This document shows positions 38,593 to 47,964 of a DNA stretch of 64,000 nucleotides, piece after piece. Each line of letters opens with the position of its first letter. Position 1 is the first letter of the stretch. Both the position numbers and the translations under genes were made by a program. The notes beneath the pieces are model-generated. The model searched no databases and was not told where the DNA came from. It saw nothing but the letters and a program-made list of their open reading frames with translations. Source of the stretch: Lysobacter sp. Root494 (GTDB lineage Bacteria > Pseudomonadota > Gammaproteobacteria > Xanthomonadales > Xanthomonadaceae); NCBI RefSeq assembly GCF_001427225.1, contig NZ_LMFH01000001.1, positions 125,312 to 189,311 of the forward strand, in the 5' to 3' direction.

Positions 38593-39501
38593 ATGACATA
38601 CGAAGGTTCGCCAGGCACGCAACGCGCGATGCGCATCGGCCTGGTCGCCAACAGCCTGCACTACACCGCCCCGGACGCCGCGCTGTTCCGCTGGCTGCGC
38701 GCGTGCGAGCCAGGCATTCGCGAACTGGACCTCGGCCTGCATGTCGTCGGCCGCACCCACGATGCAATCGTGGCCGAAGGCATGCTGGCGGGCTACGCGG
38801 GCTTGCGCCGGTATCCCTACGGTCGTGATGGCGGCCTGATGAAGCTGGTCGCCGAAGTCGTCGGCCTGGACGAGGAACGCACGCTGGATGGCGCGATCTA
38901 CCTGCTCAATCCAGTCACGCCGTCATCGGTGTTTCCCGAAGCGACGGCGCTCAAGCGCCAGTGCGTGATCCACGGCAAGCCATTCGTCTCGACGCTGGCG
39001 GGTGCGCGCGACTGGATCGAGATGGAGCGCATCCACGCGGGCTTCGCCCCCGATCCCGATGCCGACCGTTTCTACGCACTGGAACAGCAGACGCTCGCCC
39101 TGATCGCGCACGATGCGATGAAGCCGCAGATGCAGGCCTTCGCCGACGCGCATTTCGACGTGCTGTCGCGCTTCGCCCATCGCGTCGCCACAGGTACCAC
39201 CGGGCAGATGCTCAACGAACTGGCGTGGAGACGCGGCTGGCCGCAGGACCGACCCTGGGCGGAGCGTTACCGCAGCGGCCCGATGGGCGGCGATGCGCAG
39301 ATCGCCGACCTCGTCCTCGAGGGACGCTGCCATCGCGCGATCTTCTTCGAGGATCCGCATGTCGCACGCCAGCACGAAGCCGATATCCAGCTGCTCGAGC
39401 GCGCGGTGACCACGGTCACCGACAACGCGGTCTGCTTCACCTCGCCGCAGGTGGCGGCGCGATGGGTCGAGGCGGTAAGCAAGCGCGCCGCGTCTCCGTA
39501 G
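38593..39501 (+). CDS. Two-domain methylglyoxal-synthase-like protein
   Basis: 302 residues. Residues about 166-296 match E. coli MgsA closely: LALIAHDAMKPQM (H173/D174), ATGTTGQML, SGPMGGDAQIADL (D234) and FFEDPHVARQH (D254, H261). Residues about 13-145 form a second, degenerate copy: RIGLVANSLHY, VVGRTHDAI, YGRDGGLMKL, LDGAIYLLNP, GKPFVSTLAGA. The catalytic Asp of the GGD motif and the GTTG turn are altered there. MgsA converts dihydroxyacetone phosphate to methylglyoxal and is normally a single domain of about 150 residues. It is followed by tdk in the same direction. MRIGLVA at 38629 is an alternative start. Confidence 0.85.
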   Translation: MTYEGSPGTQRAMRIGLVANSLHYTAPDAALFRWLRACEPGIRELDLGLHVVGRTHDAIVAEGMLAGYAGLRRYPYGRDGGLMKLVAEVVGLDEERTLDGAIYLLNPVTPSSVFPEATALKRQCVIHGKPFVSTLAGARDWIEMERIHAGFAPDPDADRFYALEQQTLALIAHDAMKPQMQAFADAHFDVLSRFAHRVATGTTGQMLNELAWRRGWPQDRPWAERYRSGPMGGDAQIADLVLEGRCHRAIFFEDPHVARQHEADIQLLERAVTTVTDNAVCFTSPQVAARWVEAVSKRAASP

Positions 39502-39595
39502 CGCCGCGCCTGCGCGATACTCCATCGCGGGAGTGCACCGCGAAGCGCACCCGCACGCGCCGCGCACCGGTCCGGCGCTGCCTTAAACTGCGCAC

Positions 39596-40225
39596 ATGGC
39601 CAAGCTCTACTTCTACTACTCGGCGATGAATGCCGGGAAGACCACGACCCTGCTGCAGTCCGCACACAATTATCGCGAACGCGGGATGCGCGTGCTGATC
39701 CTCACGCCGCGCCTGGATGATCGCGCGGGCAGCGGGACGGTGGCCTCCCGCATCGGCCTGAAGGCCGCGGGACATGCGTTCGGGCGTGGCGACGATCTGG
39801 AGCAGTTGATACGCAGCGACATTGCCGCGCACGGCAAGCTGGATTGCGTGCTGGTCGACGAGGCGCAGTTCCTCGGCAAGGCGCAGGTGTGGCAGCTCAG
39901 CGAAGTCGTCGATGCTTTGCGCGTGCCGGTGCTCTGTTACGGGCTGCGTACCGACTTCCGCGGCGAGCTGTTCGAAGGGAGCCAGTACCTGCTGGCGTGG
40001 GCGGACGAGCTCAACGAGATCAAGACGATCTGCCACAGCGGCAAGAAGGCGACGATGACCGTGCGCGTCGACGACGCGGGTCGCGCGGTGCAGCAGGGCC
40101 CGCAGGTGGAGATCGGCGGCAACGAGCGCTATGTGTCGGTGTCGCGCGCCGAGTTCAAGAAGGTGATGCGCGGCGAGAGCGCGGTCGAGGGATTGCCGGA
40201 ACTGCAGCAGCCTTCGCTGCTGTAG
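39596..40225 (+). CDS. tdk: Tdk, thymidine kinase (type II)
   Basis: 209 residues. P-loop [14 protein letters not shown] near residue 10, the DEAQF motif VLVDEAQFL with catalytic Glu, and the lasso region [11 protein letters not shown]. The zinc site seen in E. coli Tdk (two Cys pairs) is reduced: CHSGKKA retains one Cys and VSVSRAEF has Ser for Cys, so a structural zinc is unlikely. Phosphorylates thymidine and deoxyuridine in nucleotide salvage. Confidence 0.95.
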   Translation: MAKLYFYYSAMNAGKTTTLLQSAHNYRERGMRVLILTPRLDDRAGSGTVASRIGLKAAGHAFGRGDDLEQLIRSDIAAHGKLDCVLVDEAQFLGKAQVWQLSEVVDALRVPVLCYGLRTDFRGELFEGSQYLLAWADELNEIKTICHSGKKATMTVRVDDAGRAVQQGPQVEIGGNERYVSVSRAEFKKVMRGESAVEGLPELQQPSLL

Positions 40226-40235
40226 GTCACCGCAG

Positions 40236-43046
40236 TCATCCGCACGCGGCGCGGATCGCACGCACCTCGCGCAGCACGGAACCGCCTTCGGGCATCGTCG
40301 CCTGCATGTCGCGGGCGATCGCATCGAGGTTGGCGCGCGCGCCCGCCGCGTCGTGCGTGCAGCGTGTTTCGGCGAGGTAGGCCTGGGCGAGCCAGCGTGT
40401 CTTGTTCAGTTCGGCATTCGCCGCGGACCCGCTACCTATCCCGATCAGGCGCTGCACGGCCTTCGCATCGCCATCGGCCGCAAGCAGGCGCGCCTGCGAC
40501 AGTTCGGCGCGCAGCGTATGCGTATGCGCGGTGCCATAGCCGGAGCGGGTGATCGCGACCGCCGAGCGGAGCATGGCCCTGGCCTGTTCCGGGCGCCCCA
40601 GCGTCGCAGCGACCACGCCCATGAGGCGATCGGTGTCGCCGACGATCCCATGGCTCGCACCGAACTGCTCCACGCGCAGCCGCCGGGATTCTTCGAGCAA
40701 CGGCCATGCGTCGTCGTCGAAGCCGGCCTCGTGCATCACCATTGCCTGGTTGAACAAGCCGGCCGCGAGCAGGCCCTTGTCGGCTCCCTTCCGCCAGATC
40801 GAGACCGCGCGCGCCAGGGCGGGCATTGCGGCATCGAAGTCGCCGCGTTCCCACGCGGTGATGCCCAGGCTGTTGTAGTTGCGCGCGACGTCGGGATGGT
40901 CCTCTCCCAGTCGGGACACGAGCCAGGCCTGCGTCTCGGTGAATTCGCGCTGCGCTTCGGCGTAGCGACCCTGGTCGACATGCAGTGCGGCCAGCTGGCG
41001 CCTGGCATCGACTCCGGCGCGGCTGTCGCTGCCCTGCAATTGCACCGACAGCATCGCGGCCTGTTCGCAGTCGCGCTCGGCGAACGTTTCGTTGCCTTGC
41101 GCGCGATACACGGCGCACCGGCTGCGCAGGATGTTCACGGCGAGGGGATGGCGTGCACTCACGTGTTCGCGCAGGCGGTCCAGCGCTGCGTCGTAGCCGC
41201 GCAGCGCCGCTGCGTTATCGCCCGTATCGGCATGCAGGCTGGCCAGGTCGATCAGGTTCTCGACGATGCCCACCTCGTCGGAAGGCGATTCGCGACGCAC
41301 CGCCAGCGCGCGTTCGTACATCTGCCGCGCGCCCTGCTGTTCGCCCGCGGCGCGGCGGCAGCGGCCCAACTGCGAATAGAACTGGCTGGCCTGCGCAGGC
41401 AGCTGCGCTTCCTCGCTGCGCGCGAGGCCGAGCGAAGGCTGCATCAGGTCCAGGCACAACAGCGCCTTGCCCTGCAGGGCGAGCAGCTGTCCGCGCAACG
41501 CGAGCGATTCGAGTTGCAGGCTGTCGGGAATGTCGCGCGCGCCATCGACGATCGCGGCCTGGCGCCGCAGCAGCTCCGCGGCTTCGCGGTAGTCGCCCAG
41601 GCCCAGGCGCAACCGCGCGAGCAGGCCAAGCAACTCGGCGCGCGTGCGTGGCTGCCGGCTGGGCTCGGCCTGGTCGCGCGCCTCGGCGGCCGCCAGCAGG
41701 CTGCGCAGGTCGGTGGCCTTGCCCGGCGCACCGCCAGCCTGTTCGAACAGGCCGACCATGAAGTCCTGCATCGCCTGCGCGCGCGCGGCTTCGGCCAGCG
41801 CCTGTCGCGCCTGCCATGCCACCAGCGTGATCGAAAGGCCGAGCACGAGCGTCACCATCACCGCGGTCGCCAGTGCCCAGCGGTGACGCGCGACGTACTT
41901 GCGAAATCGGTAGGCGACGCCCTGCGAACGAGCGAGCACCGGCCGGCCATCCTCGTAGCGGCGCAGGTCCAGGGCCAGTGCTTCGGCCGAGGGATAGCGT
42001 TGCTCGGACTTCTTCGACAACGTCTTCAACACGATGTTGTCGAGATCGCCACCCAGCACGCGCGCCCGCCGGCGCAACGCCGCCACCTGTCCGGGATCTT
42101 CGGACGTATCGCCTTCGATCCGCCGCTGCACGGTCTGCGATGGCCGCAGCGGGTCGGTAAGCAGGATCGCTTCTTCCCACGCCGCATCGCTCTCGCGCTT
42201 GAGGCGATACGGCTTGCGATCGGTGAGCAGTTCGTACAGCACGACGCCGAGCGAATACACGTCGGTCATCGTCGTGACCGGCTCGCCGCGGATCTGCTCG
42301 GGCGCGGCGTAGTGCAGGGTGAAGGCGCGCACGCCGGTGCGCGTCTGTTCGATGATGGGGGCTTCGCTGTCAAGCAGCTTGGCGATGCCGAAATCCAGCA
42401 GCCGCACTTCGCCGGCCGGCGTGACCAGGATGTTCGACGGCTTGAGGTCGCGGTGCACGATCAGGTTGGCGTGCGCGTGGCTTACCGCGTCGCAGACCTG
42501 CTGGAACATGTGCAGCCGCTGCGCGACGGGAATGTCGAGTGCGCTGCAATAGTCGGTGATCGGTTCGCCGTCCACGTACTCGAGCGCGAGGTAAGGCACG
42601 CCTTCGGTGGTGACGCCGGCATCGAGCAGGCGCGCGATGTGCGGATGCGCGAGGCGCGCGAGGATCTGCCGTTCGCGGGTGAAGCGCAGGCGCAGGTTGG
42701 TGTCGGTGAGGCCGGGCCGTAGCAGCTTCAGCGCGACACGGCGCTGGTACAGGCCATCGGCGCGCGACGCCAGCCACACCTGGCCCATGCCGCCTTCACC
42801 GAGCAGGCGGTCGAGCCGGTACGGGCCGATGACCGTGCCCGGCTGCGCACCCGGGCGCGGGGGCACCAGCGGTTCGGCGAGGAAGTCGCAACGCTCGTCT
42901 TCGAGCGCGATGAGTTCTTCGAGCTCGGCGGTGAGCGCGGGGTCTTCACTGCGCATTTCACGCAGGCGTTCGGCGCGCGCTTCCTGTGGCAGCTCGAACA
43001 GCGAGTCGAGCAGCGGGGAGAGGCGGAGCCAGCGCTCGGGATCCAT
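40236..43046 (-). CDS. Ser/Thr protein kinase with TM and TPR domains
   Basis: 936 residues. Kinase domain about 72-350: glycine loop GEGGMGQVWLA, VALKLL lysine, HRDLKPSN catalytic loop, DFGIAK, APEQI. A TM helix follows near 390-412 (ALATAVMVTLVLGLSITLVAW), then about 520 residues of TPR-like repeats, predicted extracytoplasmic. An N-terminal 70-residue helical segment contains ELIALEDERCDFLAEPL. It lies 75 bp downstream of an ECF sigma gene on the same strand, the usual arrangement for this kinase class. All key residues are intact. Confidence 0.93.
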   Translation of the reverse strand: MDPERWLRLSPLLDSLFELPQEARAERLREMRSEDPALTAELEELIALEDERCDFLAEPLVPPRPGAQPGTVIGPYRLDRLLGEGGMGQVWLASRADGLYQRRVALKLLRPGLTDTNLRLRFTRERQILARLAHPHIARLLDAGVTTEGVPYLALEYVDGEPITDYCSALDIPVAQRLHMFQQVCDAVSHAHANLIVHRDLKPSNILVTPAGEVRLLDFGIAKLLDSEAPIIEQTRTGVRAFTLHYAAPEQIRGEPVTTMTDVYSLGVVLYELLTDRKPYRLKRESDAAWEEAILLTDPLRPSQTVQRRIEGDTSEDPGQVAALRRRARVLGGDLDNIVLKTLSKKSEQRYPSAEALALDLRRYEDGRPVLARSQGVAYRFRKYVARHRWALATAVMVTLVLGLSITLVAWQARQALAEAARAQAMQDFMVGLFEQAGGAPGKATDLRSLLAAAEARDQAEPSRQPRTRAELLGLLARLRLGLGDYREAAELLRRQAAIVDGARDIPDSLQLESLALRGQLLALQGKALLCLDLMQPSLGLARSEEAQLPAQASQFYSQLGRCRRAAGEQQGARQMYERALAVRRESPSDEVGIVENLIDLASLHADTGDNAAALRGYDAALDRLREHVSARHPLAVNILRSRCAVYRAQGNETFAERDCEQAAMLSVQLQGSDSRAGVDARRQLAALHVDQGRYAEAQREFTETQAWLVSRLGEDHPDVARNYNSLGITAWERGDFDAAMPALARAVSIWRKGADKGLLAAGLFNQAMVMHEAGFDDDAWPLLEESRRLRVEQFGASHGIVGDTDRLMGVVAATLGRPEQARAMLRSAVAITRSGYGTAHTHTLRAELSQARLLAADGDAKAVQRLIGIGSGSAANAELNKTRWLAQAYLAETRCTHDAAGARANLDAIARDMQATMPEGGSVLREVRAIRAACG

Positions 43047-43121
43047 GGTCGTTATTGTTGCCCGTTGCTGCCTTCTCTGGGTGACCGAACGCAGGAGTGG
43101 CCCCTGCCGCTCCTGCCGCCG

Positions 43122-43685
43122 TCAGGAGTCCTTCAAGGACGCCAGCAGGAACATCCGCGCCTTCTGCCAGTCGCGACGGATGCTGCGCTCGGAGCGTTCG
43201 AGCAGGGCGGCGATTTCCAGTTCCGAGAGGCCGGCGAAGTAGCGCAGTTCCACCACCTGCGCGAGCTTCTGGTCGACCGCGGCGAGCTTGGTCAGCGCGG
43301 TGTCGAGGCCGAGGGTTTCCTCGTCCAGGCGCAGGCCGCCCTCGACATCCTCGGGCAGGTCGGTGACGCGGTGCAGGTCGCCGCCACGCTTCTGCGCCAG
43401 GCGCTGGCGGGCGTAGTCGACGACCACGCTGCGCATCGCCGAAGCGGCGTAGGCAAAGAAATGCGCGCGATCGTCGAACTTGGCTTCGCGGCGGCCGATC
43501 AGCTTGAGGTAGGCCTCGTGGACCAGCGCGGTGGCGTCGAGCGTCTGGCCATGCTGGCCGGCCAGTTGCCGCCGTGCCATGGAATGCAGCTCGGTGTAGA
43601 GGCGTGAGAGCACGTTGTCGAGCGCGCTGCGATCCCCCTCGCGGGCTGCATCCAGCAGCAAAGTGATGTCGGCGCTGTCCGTCAT
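43122..43685 (-). CDS. ECF-type RNA polymerase sigma factor
   Basis: 187 residues. Sigma-2 region YTELHSMARRQLAGQHGQTLDATALVHEAYLKL and sigma-4 helix-turn-helix LSELEIAALLERSERSIRRDWQKAR are clear. It belongs to the Sigma70_ECF (PF07638) type that is encoded next to TPR-containing Ser/Thr kinases. No anti-sigma factor gene adjoins, and regulation through the kinase is likely (inference). It starts 237 bp from mutM on the same strand. Confidence 0.93.
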   Translation of the reverse strand: MTDSADITLLLDAAREGDRSALDNVLSRLYTELHSMARRQLAGQHGQTLDATALVHEAYLKLIGRREAKFDDRAHFFAYAASAMRSVVVDYARQRLAQKRGGDLHRVTDLPEDVEGGLRLDEETLGLDTALTKLAAVDQKLAQVVELRYFAGLSELEIAALLERSERSIRRDWQKARMFLLASLKDS

Positions 43686-43921
43686 GTGCCACCTTCCCCT
43701 AAGTCGGGGCGACTATAAACCCATTCGTCGGAGGGGATCGCCGGCGTGGCCGCCTGCGGGGTTTTCGAGCGTTTATGCCGGCCCGCAGCAAGTACTTCTG
43801 ATGATGCCCAGCACCGCGAAGCAATCACCTGGCCGCGGAGCGATCCAGCGCGGCTGGCGCGCTTCACCCGTAACGATGTCGAGCCGAGCGATCGCGCGCA
43901 CGGCGCACGCTACGTGGATGC

Positions 43922-44764
43922 TTACTTCTGGCAATGCCCGCACCACACCGTCGCCCGCTGCCCGATCGCCGCCTGCTTCAAGGGCCGGCCGCAACGGGGA
44001 CACGGCTCGCCGCCGCGCCCGTACGCCAACAGCTCCAGTTCGAAGTAGCCGGGCTCGCCATCCGGCTTGATGAAGTCGCGCAGCGTGGTGCCGCCGCGCT
44101 CGATCGCATATGCCAGGATCCGCTTCACCGCCGCGGCGAGCAGTGCGTAGCGTTCGCGCGACACCTTCCCCGCCGCGCGCAGGGGTGAGATGCCGGCTTC
44201 GAATAGCGCTTCGGCCGCATAGATGTTCCCCACGCCGACCACGACGCGCTGATCCATGAGGAACGTCTTCACCGGCGCCTTTCGGCCGCGGCTGAGCGCG
44301 AAGAGATAGTCGCCGTCGAGCGCGTCCGACAGCGGCTCCGGCCCGAGGTCGCGCAGCAGTTCATGCGTTTCCCCTGGCGGCTGCCACAGCAGGCAACCGA
44401 AGCGGCGAGGGTCGGTGAAACGCAGCACGCGCTGCGAATTCGAGGCGTTTCCTTGATGCGGTCCGGTGCCGAACACGATGTCGACGTGGTCGTGCGTCTT
44501 CACCGCCGTCGTCGCGGGGAGCACCCGCAGGCTGCCCGACATGCCCAGGTGCAGCAGGGCGCTGCCGGCCTGCGTGTCCAGCAGCAGGTACTTGGCCCGG
44601 CGCCGGATCGCGTCGATTTTCTGTCCCGGCAGCAGCTCGCGAACCTCGGCGGGGATGGGCCAGCGCAGGTTGGGGCGGCGCAGGGTCACGCCGGTGACGG
44701 TGCGGCCTTCGACGTGGGGTGCGAGGCCGCGGCGGGTAGTTTCAACTTCGGGTAATTCGGGCAC
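43922..44764 (-). CDS. mutM: MutM (Fpg), formamidopyrimidine-DNA glycosylase
   Basis: 280 residues. Begins MPELPEVETTRRG: the N-terminal Pro (residue 2 after Met removal) is the Schiff-base nucleophile and E3 the acid. The conserved Lys segment is DAIRRRAKYLLL, the H2TH region is VGNIYAAEALFEAGI, and the C-terminal zinc finger CPRCGRPLKQ...WCGHC is complete. Removes oxidised purines. Confidence 0.96.
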   Translation of the reverse strand: MPELPEVETTRRGLAPHVEGRTVTGVTLRRPNLRWPIPAEVRELLPGQKIDAIRRRAKYLLLDTQAGSALLHLGMSGSLRVLPATTAVKTHDHVDIVFGTGPHQGNASNSQRVLRFTDPRRFGCLLWQPPGETHELLRDLGPEPLSDALDGDYLFALSRGRKAPVKTFLMDQRVVVGVGNIYAAEALFEAGISPLRAAGKVSRERYALLAAAVKRILAYAIERGGTTLRDFIKPDGEPGYFELELLAYGRGGEPCPRCGRPLKQAAIGQRATVWCGHCQK

Positions 44765-45047
44765 TCAGGACCTCGCCATGCATTCATCTCGGGCCGCGGC
44801 GGCGGCGGCGCGGGGGCACGGCGTTGGCACGTCGTCCGCGGCGCGGCATCGCAACAGCTTAAAGGCCCGATCGGAGGCCACGGCCATTCAGCTTCAAACC
44901 TTGCTGAACCCCCGTCCGACCCCCATCACAGTCCCGGTTCCATACAGGGACGAACGTAACGCGGGGGTGGCAGAATTCCGCGCGGGACCGCGTCCTTTCA
45001 TCCACCCCTTCGCCCGCGAAGGTGGCGCGTCCCGTTCCGGAGTTGTC

Positions 45048-46238
45048 ATGCCCGCATCCCTGCTCGATTTCCTCGCCGGTGGCCTGTTGCAGGCCGGCTG
45101 GGTCAGCCTGCTGATCTATTTCCTGGTCGCCACGCAGCTCACCATCTTTTCGGTGACGCTGTACCTGCACCGCTCGCAGGCGCACCGCGCCGTCGACTTC
45201 CACCCGGCGCTGGCGCACGTCTTCCGTTTCTGGACGTGGCTGTCGACTTCGATGATCACGAAGGAATGGGCGGCGATCCACCGCAAGCACCACGCCAAGG
45301 TCGAGACCGAGGAAGACCCGCACAGCCCGCAGGTCAAGGGCATCAGGACCGTGTTCTGGCGCGGCGTCGAGCTGTACAAGGAAGCCCGCGCCGACCGCGA
45401 ATCCATCGAGAAGTACGGCAAGGGCTGCCCGGACGACTGGATCGAGCGCCACCTCTACACGCCGCACGCGACGCTCGGCCCGACGCTGTATCTGTTCATC
45501 AGCTTTGCGTTGTTTGGTTTCGTGGGCGTCGCGTTGTGGGCGATCCAGATGGCGTGGATTCCGTTCTGGGCGGCGGGCGTCGTCAACGGGCTCGGCCACT
45601 GGTGGGGCTACCGCAACTTCGAAAGCGCCGACACCTCGACCAACCTCACCCCGTGGGGCGTGTGGATCGGCGGCGAGGAACTGCACAACAACCACCACGC
45701 GTTCCCGTCGTCGGCGAAGTTCGCGCTGCGCAAGTTCGAATTCGACATCGGCTGGGCGGCGATCCGCGTGTTCGAGGCCGTGGGCCTGGCCAAGGTGCTG
45801 CGCATCGCGCCATCGCTCGACGTGCGCCCGAACATTGCCATGCCCGACAGCGAAACGATCCGTGCGCTGCTCGCGATCCGCTTCCAGGCGATGACCGACT
45901 ACTACCGCAGCGTCACCCTGCCCGCACTGCGCGAAGCGAAGGTCAAGCTGCCGCGTCCGCTGCGCCGCGGCCTGGCCGACGGCGGCCGCTGGCTCGACGA
46001 CGAAAAGCGCGCGCGCCTGCAGGCATGGTTGGCCGAAAGCCCGCGCATGGCGCAACTCGCCGAATTCCGCGCCAAGCTCTCGCAGGTGCTCGATGAGCGC
46101 TCGCACGACGCGCAGGCCACGCTCGCCCGCCTGCAGGCGTGGTGCGCCGAAGCCGAGGCGTCGGGCAACGCGGCGCTGCAGGCGTTCTCGATGCGCCTGA
46201 AGGGCTACGCGCTGGCACCGGCGCGCATCGGCGCGTAA
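45048..46238 (+). CDS. Membrane fatty-acyl desaturase (delta-9 type)
   Basis: 396 residues from the ATG at 45048. Three histidine boxes bind the di-iron centre: HRSQAH, HRKHH and HNNHH, with three to four hydrophobic segments between. This is the acyl-CoA or phospholipid-linked stearoyl-type delta-9 family. A C-terminal extension of about 110 residues after the core is rich in Arg/Ala helices. Divergent from mutM. The upstream open frame from 44466 is not coding. Confidence 0.92.
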   Translation: MPASLLDFLAGGLLQAGWVSLLIYFLVATQLTIFSVTLYLHRSQAHRAVDFHPALAHVFRFWTWLSTSMITKEWAAIHRKHHAKVETEEDPHSPQVKGIRTVFWRGVELYKEARADRESIEKYGKGCPDDWIERHLYTPHATLGPTLYLFISFALFGFVGVALWAIQMAWIPFWAAGVVNGLGHWWGYRNFESADTSTNLTPWGVWIGGEELHNNHHAFPSSAKFALRKFEFDIGWAAIRVFEAVGLAKVLRIAPSLDVRPNIAMPDSETIRALLAIRFQAMTDYYRSVTLPALREAKVKLPRPLRRGLADGGRWLDDEKRARLQAWLAESPRMAQLAEFRAKLSQVLDERSHDAQATLARLQAWCAEAEASGNAALQAFSMRLKGYALAPARIGA

Positions 46239-46327
46239 TGCCGCGGTATCACGCAATGCATTCGGAAGGGGCGGCGACGCCCCTTTCGTATTTTTCGGTT
46301 CAGCGGAGCTCCGGCACATTCCGCCGC

Positions 46328-46666
46328 ATGTTTTCGCAAATCCACATCGCTGCCTGCGTGGGCCTGCTGTATCCGGCGATCGCGTCGGCGCAGGTCACCG
46401 CAACGGGCGAGTATCTCGCCCGCATGGACACCGATGGCGACGGCCGAATCGCGCTGGCCGAATACCAGGCGTGGATGGGTTACGCCTTCGAACACATGGA
46501 CGCCAATCGCGACGGGCAACTCACCGCCGACGAACTGCCGGGGGGCAAGGGGCGCACGATCAGTCTTGCCGAACATCGCGAGTCACTGGCCGCGATGTTC
46601 CGCCGCCAGGACGCGGATGGCGATGGCTTCCTCAGCGCGAAGGAACTTGCTGCGCCACCGCGCTGA
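46328..46666 (+). CDS. Exported EF-hand protein
   Basis: 112 residues from MFSQIHIAACVGLLYPAIASA (signal cleaved near 21). Three canonical calcium-binding loops, DTDGDGRIALAE (34-45), DANRDGQLTADE (58-69) and DADGDGFLSAKE (95-106), all with the acidic positions filled. Probably periplasmic calcium binding; no enzymatic domain. About 90 bp after the desaturase. Confidence 0.88.
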   Translation: MFSQIHIAACVGLLYPAIASAQVTATGEYLARMDTDGDGRIALAEYQAWMGYAFEHMDANRDGQLTADELPGGKGRTISLAEHRESLAAMFRRQDADGDGFLSAKELAAPPR

Positions 46667-46902
46667 TCTGCGCCTTGTGGAGCGGAGCTTGCTTCGCTGC
46701 TTTTGCGTCCATGGCGCCAGCTGCTCCACTGCTTCTGTATTCAAAACACCCGAGCCGGCCTGATGCACCTCGCCGACGCCGTCCGGACAAGCCCGGATCC
46801 ATCAGGAGCACAGCAGCCGGGCAAGCACCGATCTGCAAAGCTCCGTGCGGACGAGAAGACGATGTAAAAGGGAACGTCGCCCACGTTCACTACAATGCCC
46901 GC

Positions 46903-47865
46903 ATGACCATCCTCGTTACCGGCGCAGCCGGCTTCATCGGCGCCTACGTGTGCCGCGCACTCAAGGACCGCGATGCCGTGGTCGGCATCGACAGCTTCAA
47001 CGACTATTACGATCCGCAGCTCAAGCGCGATCGCGTCACGGCGTTGTGCGCGGATATCGACATCCGGCAGATCGACCTCACCGATCGCGGCGCGCTGGAA
47101 GCATTGTTCGACGAAGTGCAGCCATTGCGCGTCGTACACCTCGGAGCGCAGGCCGGCGTGCGCTATTCGTTGAGCAACCCGCACGCCTACGTCGACAGCA
47201 ACCTGGTCGGCTTCGTCAACATGCTCGAGCTGTGCCGCCATCGCGGCGTGCAGCACCTGGTGTACGCGAGTTCGTCGTCCGTGTATGGCGATTCGGCGAA
47301 GCCGCCGTTCTCCGAGGACCAGCGCGTCGACCAGCCGCGTTCGCTGTACGCGGCGACCAAGGCCGCGAACGAACTGATGGCCCACACCTACGCGCATCTC
47401 TATGGCCTGCGCGCGACCGGCCTGCGCTTCTTCACCGTCTACGGCCCCTGGGGCCGCCCCGACATGGCGCCGCTGCTGTTCTCGCGCGCGGTGCTGGCGG
47501 GGCGCCCGATCGAGGTGTTCAACCACGGCCGGATGCGCCGGGACTTCACTTTCATCGACGACATCGTCGCGGGCGTGCTGGGCGCGCTGGATCATCCGTC
47601 GCAGGAAGATCCACCGCACCGCGTGTTCAACCTCGGCAACCACACGCCGGTGGAACTGGAGCGCTTCATTACGGTGATCGAACAGGCTGCAGGCAAGCCC
47701 GCGCAGAAGATCTACCGCGAGATGCAGCCGGGCGACATGATCGAAACCATGGCCGACACCTCGCGCGCGAAGGCGGCGTTCGGCTTCGAACCGGCGACTT
47801 CGATCGAGGAAGGACTGCCGCAGGTCGTGGCCTGGTGCCGCGATTACTTCGGCGACCGCGCCTGA
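46903..47865 (+). CDS. NAD-dependent nucleotide-sugar epimerase
   Basis: 320 residues from MTILVTGAAGFIGAYVCRAL. Extended SDR: GxxGxxG at 7-13, SSSVYG, and YAATK (Tyr and Lys catalytic). The DIAGARRDFTYVDDI-like segment RRDFTFIDDIVAGV is typical of UDP-glucuronate 4-epimerases, which it most resembles. It is followed by a GT2 and a LAB_N gene in the same direction. Together they probably make and handle a polyprenyl-linked sugar for lipid or protein modification. Confidence 0.9.
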   Translation: MTILVTGAAGFIGAYVCRALKDRDAVVGIDSFNDYYDPQLKRDRVTALCADIDIRQIDLTDRGALEALFDEVQPLRVVHLGAQAGVRYSLSNPHAYVDSNLVGFVNMLELCRHRGVQHLVYASSSSVYGDSAKPPFSEDQRVDQPRSLYAATKAANELMAHTYAHLYGLRATGLRFFTVYGPWGRPDMAPLLFSRAVLAGRPIEVFNHGRMRRDFTFIDDIVAGVLGALDHPSQEDPPHRVFNLGNHTPVELERFITVIEQAAGKPAQKIYREMQPGDMIETMADTSRAKAAFGFEPATSIEEGLPQVVAWCRDYFGDRA

Positions 47866-47964
47866 GCGTCCCGCCGCTGCGCTGACGCCGTAACCCGCGG
47901 GCGGGTACGATGCACGCCCATCCGCCCCGTTCAGCCGCGTCCCGCACGCGACCGCAGTGTCCTG

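Noticed and set aside
40353-42722. Long plus-strand open frame (789 codons)
   Set aside because: Lies entirely opposite the Ser/Thr kinase gene, whose motifs are intact.
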